The notes: generated by a model not told the origin, from the sequence alone. 64,000 bases of DNA from Apostichopus japonicus (GCF_037975245.1 NC_092562.1:3581001-3645000); one strand, 5' to 3'; counted from the stretch's first letter, positions 1 to 31,561 are shown. Program-made: numbers and translations.

Positions 1-29
1 AATATGATAGCTATACTAATTTAACTTAC

Positions 30-1361
30 TACTATCAGTTTCCTCAAAAGCATCAATCATGTTTGCGATAGCTGGTGAGGTTTTCTTTCTCACTTCTATG
101 ATGCGTTCTCTATATCCATCCCACTTTGTGATGAAGTTATCCCTGGATTCGGCAAACATTAATCGAAACTCCTCATTTATCTGAAAGAAATGTAAACATT
201 TTATTACTGCAAATCAGAATGCTAGGAGATTTTTCTAGTATCACAATTATGAAACTTACTACATCAAATCTGAATTTTGCTTCTTCAGTTATCTTTTGAC
301 TGAAAAGAAGGTTATGATTAGTAGAAATGCTTGATATAGCGCATTATACGTAAACCGGTCTCAATGCCCTTTACAATAGAAAAATGCGAAGCTAGCCTAC
401 AGATAACATACTTAACTGGCTGCAAAGCACATCTACCTGCAATAAAGCTACTGAAAAATCGCTGGCACAGGATTCAAACCTGCGACCTTCAGCATCTCAG
501 TCTGGTGCTCTACCAACTGAGCTAACCCGTAAAAGGGCCAGCGGCCTGTCATGGACGATTTGATTACCCACGCCCCACTGGCTTGAATTAGCCAATAATG
601 TCCAACACTCCTATTTTAGATGGGTATGGAAATGTGTTATTATTTTTGTTTGCTACTAATAGATGTGTTATGCATTTATCTGAAACATATTCAAAGAAAA
701 AGAAAGCATTTTCAGTACTTTTCTTTTAAATTACAATTAAAGAAGTGAAAAATCTAGTATTTCTCCATTGACTGTAATGATAAGTGACCCCACGAAGTGA
801 CCAAGTAGAAACCATACTGAGCCCTATAGCACCAGTGCCTAACGGCCGGGTAAATAGCCAATGCCTTTTCACTTAGGCTAAGTAAACGTGTATGCGCAGC
901 CTGCAGGGTAGGAATAAATTTTCTTCAAAAAAAAAAAAAAATCATTTATTAAGGACTAACGTTAGGGGCCTAACGTTAGGCTAAGCCTTCTTTTTCGTTT
1001 TAACCGGTACCTATTAATTTCAGTTGGCACACTCTGAATAGGCTTGCCTAATTTAGTAATAATTAGTAAAATATCACTAGGCCTAGGCCAACACTAAATT
1101 TTTCGTAACCAGTGACACAATAGTCGTACATGTACGACAGTATGACAGTACAGTGTATACCGGGCCATAGTATAACTATACTAGGCTATAGCCAACTGTA
1201 CTACTACTGTACTAGGCATAGCATTGTTCATGTTAACGCTATGACTGCGTACGAGTATGAATCGATTAAAAACGGCCTTTTTTAATATTACCTTCGAGCA
1301 ATGATATTACTTCTTCTGCATATCCTTTACCTGCCAAACACGTTCTCAATGTTTCTGCCAT
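30..1361 (-). CDS. Partial minus-strand gene, unrecognised; three exons visible
   Basis: Three coding-like exons lie on the minus strand. The first is 1361-1292: ATG, 23 codons starting MAETLRTCLAGKGYAEEV, then a GTAATA donor, phase 1. The second is 299-260, with a TTTTCAG acceptor and GTAAGT donor; it reads QKITEEAKFRFDV. The third is 180-30, with a TTTCAG acceptor and GTAAGT donor; it reads through 50 codons beginning INEEFRLMFAESRD and continues off the left edge. The second and third exons join in phase 0. The first and second do not join in phase, so an exon between 300 and 1291 is missing or another donor is used. Composition is charged and helical (many E, K, R), with no membrane segment. 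I do not recognise the family. The gene lies outside the tandem duplication and runs away from it. Confidence 0.5.
460..543 (-). repeat. tRNA-like element (tRNA pseudogene or tRNA-derived SINE head)
   Basis: On the minus strand there is a good RNA polymerase III A box (TAGCTCAGTTGGTAGAGC) and a B box-type T arm (GGTTTGAATCC). A 7-bp acceptor-like pairing (CGCTGGC at the 5' side, GCCAGCG at the 3' side) encloses them. About 10 extra nucleotides separate the 5' strand of that stem from the D arm, and the anticodon stem pairs poorly (about 3 bp, 9-nt loop). It is therefore unlikely to be a working tRNA. It sits inside an intron of the flanking minus-strand gene. Confidence 0.6.
544..1291. other. 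Intron of the left-flank gene, no exon assigned
   Basis: No convincing exon was found here on either strand. It contains a run of about 14 A at 929-942 and a 16-nt perfect palindrome (GTCGTACATGTACGAC) near 1123-1138. An exon bridging the two parts of the minus-strand gene may be hidden here. Confidence 0.3.
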
Positions 1362-2166
1362 TCTTATACCCTCGTGGAAAGCTTAAAAAGGTTAGTTTTT
1401 ACACATAAAACGAAGCGTAAATTCTCTCGGTATTCAAGGTAAGTTCAGCTAAGATGGCGAGTCGATTCAACGTTCGTACGTACCTACGTACGCGGCCGGG
1501 AATATGTAGATTAGAATACGTCATTAATTTGGACAGACCGGATTGGTTTAACTGTTCAGTCTTCGCATGGACTGAAATTAAAATGAGCACGTGACAAAAT
1601 ACAATGATTTTATTGGGTATTGCATTCAGTCTATTGTAGGCTGAATTTCGTTCGGAAACAATTCCAGTCTTAGCGTCTGGAAATCGGTCTTATGGACTGA
1701 AATAAATTTCAGTCGAACCTTAGACTGAATTTTTCAGTCTTCAAATTTAAGAGAGTATGTAATTCTGCTTGACTGCAAAAAGTTTAAGTGGCCTGCTCTA
1801 TCGTTGCTAGTAATAATTGAAGGTGCGTCAATTACGGGGGTGCGTCAATTATGAAGCCTTGACTATACACTAAACTGTTTTGCGTATATTCATTCAAGGC
1901 TGAACTCGCGTCGTGAAGTTGAGTTTGGTGTAGGCCTACCCATTCCACGAAACGAATTCCGATTTCAATAGAACGGCTGACGAATCTTGGATGGCGTAAA
2001 CACGAAACCGATAGAATGTAGCGTATGTATCATAAGTAAGGTCAACATGTTATCCAAGCATTAAAAGTAAAAGTTAGGGCGTTTTCAGGGAAACCGCGTA
2101 ACAAGACTTTATTAAGTGTCAGTGTGTAACTCAGTGTATGTCTTCGAACTATCAAGCGTTTGATGC

Positions 2167-2245
2167 TGACGTCACGAGCAATCTGATTGGCTGAAAACTC
2201 CGTAATTGAGAACCTGTTTGGGAAAAAAAATTCGCTCCCCGGTCA
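2167..2245 (+). promoter_or_regulatory. CRE plus CCAAT-type block at unit start
   Basis: A perfect CRE palindrome TGACGTCA (2167-2174) is followed 11 nt later by GATTGGCT, a reverse CCAAT box. Then comes a block containing AATTGAGAACCTGTTTGGG that is repeated in diverged, inverted form at 54130-54210. The same block is at 28740 and 55424. No coding gene clearly starts downstream, so a regulatory role is inference. Confidence 0.3.
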
Positions 2246-2615
2246 CCTTACCAGCTGGTGGCGGACTGATAAACAACATGTATGGACATCCATGCATACG
2301 AGACATTACCAATATCATCAAATCATGAACACTCCCCCACCTCCTACCCCTATCAAAAACCCATGGGTAAAAAGAAAATACAAACTTCCAACACACACAC
2401 ACATGCAAAAATCCCAGGAAGATACCAGAGATTGTGTATATACGGGGTGATGTGAACTCAATACAAATAACCAGTAATAACACTTCAACAATTGCACTAT
2501 TGACAGTAACTTTAAGTCATGTCCTTCAGCTCACATATAAGAAAACCTCCAACTGATCCCCCACCCCCCAACCACCACCATTAACTACCCTTCATTGTCT
2601 TGATAGTCATTAGAC

Positions 2616-3013
2616 CAGGGTTGTCCAACCTTTTGCAGAGTAGGGCCACATGGAATGATTATGATGACGGAGGGGCCGCATAAACCCTACGCTCGAGTTT
2701 TTCGATTTCTTGCCCGAAGCCTAAGGCAACAAAATGTGAGCACTGCGCGCGGAGCGCACTGATTTATTTTCCTTCCTGATAAAAAAGATGAATAAAGTCC
2801 AGCCCCCCCCCCCTCCGCTGAGAGTGTCACACACACTGACCTGTATCCAGTTTTTTGGACCCAGAAGGTTCGAATGATTGATTATATAGCTTCAAATTTT
2901 TATCAATACATCTGCTCATTAAAATTTCGCACCGTAGAGCATCTCTGGCGGGCCAGACACAACCCTGCGGCGGGCCGGACTGTGGCCCGAGGGCCGTAGG
3001 TTGGACAACCCTG
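2616..3013. mobile_element. hAT-type non-autonomous MITE, unit 1
   Basis: A 398-bp element has perfect 16-bp terminal inverted repeats (CAGGGTTGTCCAACCT and its complement) and an exact 8-bp target-site duplication CATTAGAC at 2608-2615 and 3014-3021. The 8-bp duplication and CAGGG ends are hallmarks of the hAT superfamily. There is no transposase inside. It carries a C run near 2803-2813 and a GGGCCGCA-rich end. Its 3' end has been copied into the 270-bp tandem repeat that follows. Confidence 0.88.
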
Positions 3014-3736
3014 CATTAGACACTGGTTAAGTCATGCATGTTTACAAGATAAGAACTTTCTTGAACCAAAATAAAATGACTTTAGCATCCTTGTCAAGCT
3101 TTATTTCAGATACTGATCTTTACAAGCACATCAAATGTTTAACATTTTGCCACTTGACATTCTCAATCCAAAAACCCAAATTCTGGGATAGGATGACCGT
3201 ACCGTAGAGCATCTCTGGCGGGCCAGACACAACCCTGCGGCGGGCCGGACTGTGGCCCGCGGGCCGTAGGTTGGACAACCCTGCATTAGACACTGGTTAA
3301 GTCATGCATGTTTACAAGATAAGAACTTTCTTGAACCAAAGTAAAATGACTTTAGCATCCTTGTCAAGCTTTATTTCAGATACTGATCTTTACAAGCACA
3401 TCAAATGTTTAACATTTTGCCACTTGACATTCTCAATCCAAAAACCCAAATTCTGGGATAGGATGACCGTACCGTAGAGCATCTCTGGCGGGCCAGACAC
3501 AACCCTGCGGCGGGCCGGACTGTGGCCCGCGGGCCGTAGGTTGGACAACCCTGCATTAGACACTGGTTAAGTCATGCATGTTTACAAGATAAGAACTTTC
3601 TTGAACCAAAGTAAAATGACTTTAGCATCCTTGTCAAGCTTTATTTCAGATACTGATCTTTACAAGCACATCAAATGTTTAACATTTTGCCACTTGACAT
3701 TCTCAATCCAAAAACCCAAATTCTGGGATAGGATGA
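2931..3736. repeat. 270-bp tandem repeat, three copies (MITE end plus flank)
   Basis: Units start at 2931, 3201 and 3471, each at ACCGTAGAGCATCTCTGG, giving an exact period of 270 bp. Each unit holds the last ~83 bp of the hAT MITE, its target duplication and about 187 bp of flank. The copies are nearly identical. Unit 2 of the array has one copy and unit 3 has two. Confidence 0.9.
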
Positions 3737-4039
3737 ATGTGATAGGAAACGTAACAGTACCTCTACATAACGAACGACGTTATCATATTAAGGTTATGGT
3801 AGCATTTATGGGAATGATGGAATTGCCAATGGAACTCCATCAGGGTTATGGCCGTGGGGTTAGTCAGGAAGATGAAATCAATGGTTGATATTTGCAATTT
3901 TGAAGAAATTTTGCCATAGCATATGAGGCTTAGGACAGTCACAGTGGGGTGTACAAAAGGGTTAGAAGGGAGGCGTATGGACAATGTCCCCCCCCCCCCA
4001 ACCTCCATCATCGGTCTGGGGCCTTTTAACAACCACATC

Positions 4040-5512
4040 AGGGGAGAATGATAGCATTTATTGGCACTAAACGTCTAGATCTTATTCATAATCTTAATAT
4101 GCCACAGAACCCTCTATTTGTCTTTGAAACTTATCTTCTGCTGGGGGTAAAGTTCCTTACCTACATGGGTGGTGTCCGCCTCAATATCCCTTTGAAATCC
4201 TGTCACTGAACAGTCTAGCCTGACATTATATATAGCTATGAAATGAACAATCTTCGTTAGTAAACAGACATACATGCCCTTCTCTCACAGTTGTTGCCGT
4301 GGTAAAGCTGATTAGAATAACCTGCAGTTTAGACATTTGTCGACACGTATTTCAGTGGTTTAAATGTTGCTCTGATCGTCGCTGCCGAATAGAAGGAAGA
4401 GGAACAGGAGTATCTGATAAATAAGCAACCACATTGTTATATAAAGATGATAAAAGATCTGTCGTTACGATTAAGTCAAGTACATGTTAATATAAGCTTT
4501 CCATGTTTTCGAAGTCCTTAATTGTATACTGGTATTTTAGGAATTTACAATGGTAGACAGCAATTTGTGTCACGTGGACACTCCATAATTCTGCCGTAGG
4601 GAGAAGAAGCCATTACTTATTTACTTTCTTGCTTCCTTAAACTTACCTTCTCCTGGGGATAAATGAGTTGTACTAAATAATTATGCAACTGATGATATCG
4701 AACAAACTATGCTCTTGTCAGTACCTAGCGATTTAGTGTATGCTTTATAATAGCACATCTATACGTGTACATCTTTCATAGGTTTGAAAACAATATTATC
4801 AACTTTGACAATCAAATATCTATATACTTTGATCAAATCAGTGATCTACAACGGGAAAGCGTAAACATTTCCAAATAAGTAATTTTAATGTTCAATGGTA
4901 TTCATCATGTACAAATGGAATTTACATGTTGTGGCATGTCTTTGTCAATGCTTAAGATATAGCCATATAGCATGCATCGAGTGATCAATCTATACTTCTT
5001 CATTGACAACTTAATAAGATGTTACGTACGAGATACTCGAAAGTATATGAGAGCCAAAGGTTAACAATAGGGCTTGTGGGACGGGTGACACCAGATGTAC
5101 TTGACTGAGCAAAATTAGCGTTTCCTTAATCTTTGTAAGACTCAATACCTTGGCCTCTCTTACCTGAGTTCTCGTCTGAGTTAGATGTGCAAGTGTTAGT
5201 TTTGTTGCATTCGTGACGCTGCAGGTAGAAATCTGAAAATTGCGAAACTCATCTCATGCACTTAAACGGGATAAGATGAAGTCTTAGGTTATAAACGGAT
5301 GTTTTCGAGATATATAGAAACAAGCACTATGTGACTAAACTGCCGCCATCTTGTAAATTGTCGTTATAAAGGTGTAAAGTACACTTTTTCTTTTATGAGA
5401 ATATGGATATTTATGAGAATATGTGGAAAAGTGCCTATAAAGATGCTACGGAGAGACTTTCATAGCAAATATCGCAGTAATGCTTAGGTGCACTGAATAT
5501 GAAGTAAAACAT
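4040..5512. other. Intergenic, nothing recognised (unit 1)
   Basis: No exon, transposon end or RNA gene was recognised here. The equivalent stretches at about 30067-31545 and 56990-58500 are nearly identical and equally empty. Short open frames are scattered but show no coding character. Confidence 0.4.
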
Positions 5513-5528
5513 TTAATATAAATATCAG

Positions 5529-5850
5529 GAAGTTGTGGAGTGTGTTAATGCATTTACCAAAATATCTTTGGATGAACTGGAAGATGCGAAGAGCAGGCGT
5601 GTAGGCTTGACAAGTATTGGGCAAAATTTCTCCCATTCTTAGCTCAACGTCACAGCCAAAAGAAAACTTACAAGTGCCATATGATAGAAGGTTCCACGGA
5701 ATGTGTATGGATCATTTAATTACAGCAAAGTTGGATGAATTACCTAAATTGTCAAATTTAGTAAAAGTACGGAATTTCTTTTACGATAGTGAGAATTTGA
5801 AAATAAAAAAGTTTGAGAAGAGAAGTTGTGTTATAAATATTATTAATTAA
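5529..5850 (+). pseudogene. Decayed transposase-like fragment, unit 1
   Basis: Two overlapping frames read as one broken protein. The first begins EVVECVNAFTKISLDELED and is stopped by TAG after FSHS. The second continues with QVPYDRRFHGMCMDHLITAK, then LDELPKLSNLVKVRNFFYDS, to a stop at 5848-5850. The pattern of a His/Cys patch followed by LPKL..LV..VRNFFYDSE resembles the C-terminal half of hAT-like domesticated or fossil transposases, but this is recognition by eye. Unit 1 lacks 15 nt (ELVSK) that units 2 and 3 keep. There is no start codon or full-length frame. Confidence 0.35.
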
Positions 5851-7213
5851 CTGATATCGACAAGTTTTGGTATTGGTTATTCACCATCTCAGTGTATGTT
5901 ACTAATTTCTTATGTTCAGTGTGAATACAGAGGTCCAGACATTATTTCTTTCTTCCTTTCCTGCATTAAAGTGTGTTCTGTTTTGCTAAGGCCCAATGTT
6001 TCCCTAATCAACTCTATATGTATATTGCATATTGCTGTGGCCCCCAAAAACCCCAGATAAATGAAATGAATGCAAGAAATGGACTTGACTGTGGGTGGAA
6101 ATGCAGTTAATGTTCTAATGCTGTGGCTTACTTTAAATTTGTCTCTTAAATGAAAACGTTCATTTCATTTTCAATTAACACATAAATATGGCAGTTTTAA
6201 CAGTGCCATCAGGATTAAAATATCTAACCTTAATATTGCCGAAATGGTTTAACGTGACGAGATGTAACAAGTGGCTATTTCATCTGTTTTCAAAATATTG
6301 TTTTATCGCAAGATTATAAAGAAATCAACAACACAACATTTTGCATAAAATTGTTGAAATGGCGAGATAAACCGTTCATATAGTGTCATTTGAACCTCTT
6401 ACTTTCCTTCAAAAATTGTTGAATTTGCCAACGTGGAAAGATGTCAACAGTTTAAATATTTTGCAGAATATTGTTGATATAACGAGCTGTTATAGCCTAA
6501 GTTATTAATTCAATATTTTTCAGACAATTGTTTTAGTGTAAAGAAATTCTTAATATCTTCATGGTACTTTAAAGCTGCAAAAAAGTTCAACAGAGTGCAA
6601 AGGTGTAGAAACAGGAAGTAAAAAGGTGAGAGGAATTGAAATACCACACCCCCCCCCATATATAGGCTTGGATCACTCCTAAGTACGATGAATAAGCAAA
6701 CATGGATTTTCTTTTGAGTTTAACTTACTTGCTTAATCACACTAGTTCAAGTTCAAATATGTCTTTCAATTCAAGCCGTGGTTAACTGAATCAACACAGA
6801 ACAACAATGAAAGACTGCCACATTCATTTGGCGTCATACAGATCAAGCCCTATTTAAATTCTTAATATGGTGCATGACACCTGAACTTGTCACCTCACAA
6901 AATGTCAATAACTAAATACTCGGCAAAGATACAGGCTAAAATAACTTTTTAATGTCGGGTTTTCAAATGCTTGTAGCCAAATAAGTTTGCGAGTGTTGAC
7001 ATTTTATAAACTGGAAATAAACTGCAATCAGTAAAGATGACAGTATTAGGAATAATACCCCGTAACTTGTGGTTGCTTTAAGCAACTTCGTGGTCGCTCA
7101 GCTTAACTACTGATTATTATAGCTTTATCTACCAGGACGTAGTGTAAATGTTGAATTTAACCCGACAGTGCACCACCATACAACAATGGTGAAGCAGCAG
7201 TGGTGTCAAAGCC
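5851..7213. other. Upstream region of gene A, nothing coding recognised
   Basis: AT-rich sequence with a C run near 6649-6656 and no convincing exon. Equivalents are 31899-33276 and 58851-60223. Confidence 0.35.
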
Positions 7214-7221
7214 TTTATAAG
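7214..7221 (+). promoter_or_regulatory. Possible TATA box of gene A
   Basis: TTTATAAG lies about 95-102 nt before the ATG at 7316 and is preserved in the other two units. No initiator was defined, and the transcription start is unknown. Confidence 0.3.
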
Positions 7222-7315
7222 TTAGTTCCTCTTTCGTTATGTGATGATTACCACGATTTCCACATTTGGAAGGAACCATTAAAATAACAACCGTATAGAA
7301 CCGTGTTTTGTCAGA

Positions 7316-26772
<19,457 letters not shown>

Positions 26773-26776
<4 letters not shown>

Positions 26777-27143
26777 ATATCAAACAACCAGAAAACTCGC
26801 GCACAAAGAAACGTCTGATGCCGGTAATCTGATCTAGTTTCGAAGGAGGTGTAACAGAAGTGTCAGACACTACCATCGATCCCAGAAACACAGCTTGTAC
26901 CGTCGGTAATTAGACATTAGTGTAGTCGTTACATGCAGCTACGGTCAATACACACAACACACAGTGCACATAGCAGCGATGGACATCTCAGGTCCAGATA
27001 ACAAGAGATAACACGGTATCACGTTTCATTACTGTCTGCATTTTGTAGCGACAAGAAGAACATTTCACTTGCAAGCAACGGAAAGTTAACTTTTTTTTCA
27101 GAGTGAGGCACGCGGTTTGGGGCGAGTCTTCAATGCCTCTAAG
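26773..27143. mobile_element. Inverted copy of the TTAA MITE at the end of gene A
   Basis: The sequence from ACTCGCGCACAAAG to GGCGAGTCTTCAATGCCTCT is a diverged reverse complement of 16318-16673. Its left TTAA overlaps the stop codon of exon 20, so the element supplies the start of the 3' UTR. Confidence 0.68.
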
Positions 27144-27313
27144 CAAGTACGAAGAATGTTACATCTACAGTGAGGTACTATAGGTCTTTGTTACATTCAT
27201 GACAATTGCATTTTCTATGTTTTACATTCATTATTCATTCAGGGGTTATTGATATGAAAATATCTATCATATTGGTAATGTTTCAGGGGAATTAATTCAT
27301 GTTTTTATTCTAG

Positions 27314-27392
27314 CAAACATCCATATATTATTGCGCAAAAGAGGCTTGTCATCACCACTGCATCCAAACCTCGATAAACCCACAGATTGGAG
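27314..27392 (+). CDS. Candidate alternative 3' exon of gene A
   Basis: Between TTTTTATTCTAG and GTAAATC lies a 79-nt open segment. In the phase left by exon 19 it reads ANIHILLRKRGLSSPLHPNL, then DKPTDW. It is intact in unit 2 with one silent change (CAT to TAT would alter H to Y only in another frame). If spliced from exon 19 it would replace the tail of exon 20. No following exon was found. Confidence 0.3.
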
Positions 27393-27840
27393 GTAAATCT
27401 GCATGTAGAGTGAAGTTAAATTATCTGCTAGCCTGTACTTTTTAAAAGCTTTTATACCACTTCATATGTTAAAGTAAACAGCTTTTATATGTAGTTTATT
27501 GCAAAATTATAACAAATAAAAAAGAAAACATTTATGAAACCAATTTCTTGTTGATTGAAAATTCTATTTAACAAAGACATCATCAAATGTTGTCCCCAAC
27601 TAACTGCTTCAATTCATTAATTATATGAAAAAAATCTGAAATTTTTTCTTCAAGAAACTTAAACAAAACATGTGCCAAAGTCAAGTTGTTACATTTGGCA
27701 CAGTGTTAAGTAGTAATTATAACAAATAACACGACATATTTTTTATGGCTGTTCTGATACGAGCACCAAAGGATAATACAGCCATTGTCTCCTATGTTAT
27801 TTACCTGCATACACAGGTGCCAAAACTCTTTAATACTTAC

Positions 27841-28202
27841 TGGTCTGGGTTGCGGTCTTAATATTGGTATTTTGATTATTGACGTTTGGATCGATGATAT
27901 TAAAGTAACAATAATGACCATTTTCTACAATAACTCTGAGGTACCAAGGGTAGAAGATAGGCCAAAGGTCAGGCTTACCATAATCATTCTTAATAGTCCA
28001 ATAGTCTTAAAATGTCTGCCGTGTCAAGTTCTTTCATACCCCTAAATTGACACATTCGTCGATAAGCTAACTGTAGTGAAGGCTTTAGTATACATCCATT
28101 GACTTTAGATGCTGTTTGCTATACTTTGAGCCTCTAAGCTTAGACAGATCAGGTCCCAGAGAGTAGTGTTGTCCATGATATTGAGGAAATAGGAGTTGGT
28201 TA
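27841..28202 (-). pseudogene. Truncated end-of-unit minus-strand coding-like segment, unit 1
   Basis: What remains of the minus-strand segments seen at 53707-54863. The exon-like part from WTIKNDYGKPDLWPIFYPWY down to the GTAAGT donor at 27840-27835 is kept. Its upstream part is fused to the tail of the other segment (GMKELDTADIL) by a deletion at 28000/28001. No full reading frame survives. Confidence 0.4.
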
Positions 28203-28739
28203 TTTTTAGGTTGCAAGATTTCCAAATGCCCAAAAACTGAACGTACAAAACCGGGGGGAAGGGTGTTAAAAGCTTAAAAATTCCACAATTTGGTCATCAA
28301 ATAGCTGAAATGGATTCAAACTCATGAAATATGTAATTCTGCTTGACTGCAAAAAGTTTGGTGGCCTGCTCTATCGTTGCTAGTAATAATTGAAGGTGCG
28401 TCAATTACGGGGGTGCGTCAATTATGAAGCCTTGACTATACACTAAACTGTTTTGCGTATATTCATTCAAGGCTGAACTCGCGTCGTGAAGTTGATTTTG
28501 GTGTAGGCCTACCCATTCCACGAAACGAATTCCGATTTCAATAGAACGGCTGACGAATCTTGGATGGCGTAAACACGAAACCGATAGAATGTAGCGTATG
28601 TATCATAAGTAAGGTCAACATGTTATCCAAGCATTAAAAGTAAAAGTTAGGGCGTTTGCAGGGAAACCGCGTAACAAGACTTTATTAAGTGTCAGTGTGT
28701 AACTCAGTGTATGTCTTCGAACTATCAAGCGTTTGATGC

Positions 28740-28818
28740 TGACGTCACGAGCAATCTGATTGGCTGAAAACTCCGTAATTGAGAACCTGTTTGGGAAAAA
28801 AAATTCGCTCCCCGGTCA
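28740..28818 (+). promoter_or_regulatory. CRE plus CCAAT-type block, unit 2
   Basis: This is the unit 2 counterpart of the block at 2167: TGACGTCA at 28740-28747, then GATTGGCT. It is unchanged in sequence over the CRE and CCAAT motifs. Confidence 0.3.
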
Positions 28819-29189
28819 CCTTACCAGCTGGTGGCGGACTGATAAACAACATGTATGGACATCCATGCATACGAGACATTACCAATATCATCAAATCATG
28901 AACACTCCCCCACCTCCTACCCCTATCAAAAACCCATGGGTAAAAAGAAAATACAAACTTCCAACACACACACACATGCAAAAATCCCAGGAAGATACCA
29001 GAGATTGTGCATATACGGGGTGATGTGAACTCAATACAAATAACCAGTAATAACACTTCAACAATTGCACTATTGACAGTAACTTTAAGTCATGTCCTTC
29101 AGCTCACATATAAGAAAACCTCCAACTGATCCCCCCACCCCCCAACCACCACCATTAACTACCCTTCATTGTCTTGATAGTCATTAGAC

Positions 29190-29581
29190 CAGGGTTGTCC
29201 AACCTTTTGCAGAGTAGGGCCACATGGAATGATTATGATGAAGGAGGGGCCGCATAAACCCTACGCTCGAGTTTTTCGATTTCTTGCCCGAAGCCTAAGG
29301 CAACAAAATGTGAGCACTGCGCGCGGAGCGCACTGATTTATTTTCCTTCCTGATAAAAAAGATGAATAAAGTCCAGCCCCCCCCCCCTCCGCTGAGAGTG
29401 TCACACACACTGACCTGTATCCACTTTTTGGACCCAGAAGGTTCGAATGATTGATTATATAGCTTCAAATTTTTATCAATACATCTGCTCATTAAAATTT
29501 CGCACCGTAGAGCATCTCTGGCGGACACAACCCTGCGGCGGGCCGGACTGTGGCCCGCGGGCCGTAGGTTGGACAACCCTG
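29190..29581. mobile_element. hAT-type non-autonomous MITE, unit 2
   Basis: Same insertion as in unit 1, with target duplications CATTAGAC at 29182-29189 and 29582-29589. It is 392 bp long, with a small deletion in the 3' part (the GGGCCA before GACACAACC is missing). The shared site shows that the insertion predates the duplication of the unit. Confidence 0.87.
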
Positions 29582-31561
29582 CATTAGACACTGGTTAAGT
29601 CATGCATATTTACAAGATAAGAAATTTCTTGAACCAAAGTAAAATGACTTTAGCGTCAATGTCAAGCTTTATTTCAGATACTGATCTTTACAAGCACATC
29701 AAATGTTTAACATTTTGCCACTTGACATTCTCAATCCAAAAACCCAAATTCTGGGATAGGATGAGTGTGATAGGAAACGTAACAGTACCTCTACATAACG
29801 AACGACGTTATCATATTAAGGTTATGGTAGCATTTATGGGAATGATGGAATTGCCAATGGAACTCCATCAGGGTTATGGCCGTGGGGTTAGTCAGGAAGA
29901 TGAAATCAATGGTTGATATTTGCAATTTTGAAGAAATTTTGCCATAGCATATGAGGCTTAGGACAGTCACAGTGGGGTGTACAAAAGGGTTAGAAGGGAG
30001 GCGTATGGACAATGTCCCCCCCCCCCCCCAACCTCCATCATCGGTCTGGGGCCTTTTAACAACCAAATCAGGGGAGAATGATATACATTTATTGGCACTA
30101 AACGTCTAGATCTTATTCATAATCTTAATATGCCACAGAACCCACTATTTGTCTTTGAAACTTATCTTCTGCTGGGGGTAAAGTTCCTTCCCTACAAGGG
30201 TGGTGTCCGCCTCAATATCCCTTTGAAATCCTGTCACTGAACAGTCTAGCCTGACATTATATATTGCTATGAAATGAACAATCTTCGTTAGTAAACAGAC
30301 ATACATGCCCTTCTCTCACAGTTGTTGCCGTGGTAAAGCTGATTAGAATAACCTGCAGTTTAGACATTTGTCGACACGTATTTCAGTGGTTTAAATGTTG
30401 CTCCGATCGTCGCTGCCGAATAGAAGGAAGAGGAACAGGAGTATCTGATAAATAAGCAACCGCATTGTTATATAAAGATGATAAAAGATCTGTCGTTACG
30501 ATTAAGTCAAGTACATGTTAATATAAGCTTTCCATGTTTTCGAAGTCCTTAATTGTATACTGGTATTTTAGTAATTTACAATGGTAGACAGCAATTTGTG
30601 TCACGTGGACACTCCATAATTCTGCCGTAGGGAGAAGAAGCCATTACTTATTTGCTTTCTTGCTTCCTTAAACTTACCTTCTCCTGGGGATAAATGAGTT
30701 GTACTAAATAATTATGCAACTGATGATATCGAACAAACTATGCTCTTGTCAGTACCTAGCGATTTAGTGTATGCTTTATAATAGCACATCTATACGTGTA
30801 CATCTTTCATAGGTTTGAAAACAATATTATCAACTTTGACAATCAAATATCTATATACTTTGATCAAATCAGTGATCTACAACGGGAAAGCGTAAACATT
30901 TCCAAATAAGCAATTTTAATGGTCAATGGTATTCATCATGTACAAATGGAATTTACATGTTGTGGCATGTCTTTGTCAATGCTTAAGATATAGCCATATA
31001 GCATGCATCGAGTGATCAATCTATACTTCTTCATTGACAACTTAATAAGATGTTACGTACGAGATACTCGAAAGTATATATGAGAGCCAAAGGTTAACAA
31101 TAGGGCTTGTGGGACGGGTGACACCAGATGTAATTGACTGAGCAAAATTAGCGTTTCCTTAATCTTTGTAAGACTCAATACCTTGGCCTCTCTTACCTGA
31201 GTTCTCGTCTGAGTTAGATGTGCAAGTGTTAGTTTTGTTGCATTCGTGACGCTGCAGGTAGAAATCTGAAAATTGCGAAACTCATCTCATGCACTTAAAC
31301 GGGATGAGATGAAGTCTTAGGTTATAAACGGATGTTTTCGAGAAATATAGAAACAAGCACTATGTGACTAAACTGCCGCCATCTTGTAAATTGTCGTTAT
31401 AAAGGTGTAAAGTACACTTTTTCTTTTATGAGAATATGGATATTTATGAGAATATGTGGAAAAGTGCCTATAAAGATGCTACGGAGAGACTTTCATAGCA
31501 AATATCGCAGTAATGCTTAGGTGCACTGAGTATGAAGTAAAACATTTAATATAAATATCAG

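Noticed and set aside
2172-2483. Overlapping open frames on both strands at the unit start
   Set aside because: The plus frame lacks an ATG and the minus frame has no supporting context; both ignore the CRE/CCAAT block and simple CCCCACC sequence. They are likely chance frames in near-identical copies.
3574-3888. 104-codon plus-strand open frame (MHVYKIRTFLNQSK...) present in all three units
   Set aside because: The units are almost identical DNA, so an open frame in all three is weak evidence. Its first half is the MITE-linked 270-bp repeat, and no domain, splice context or codon signature was seen.
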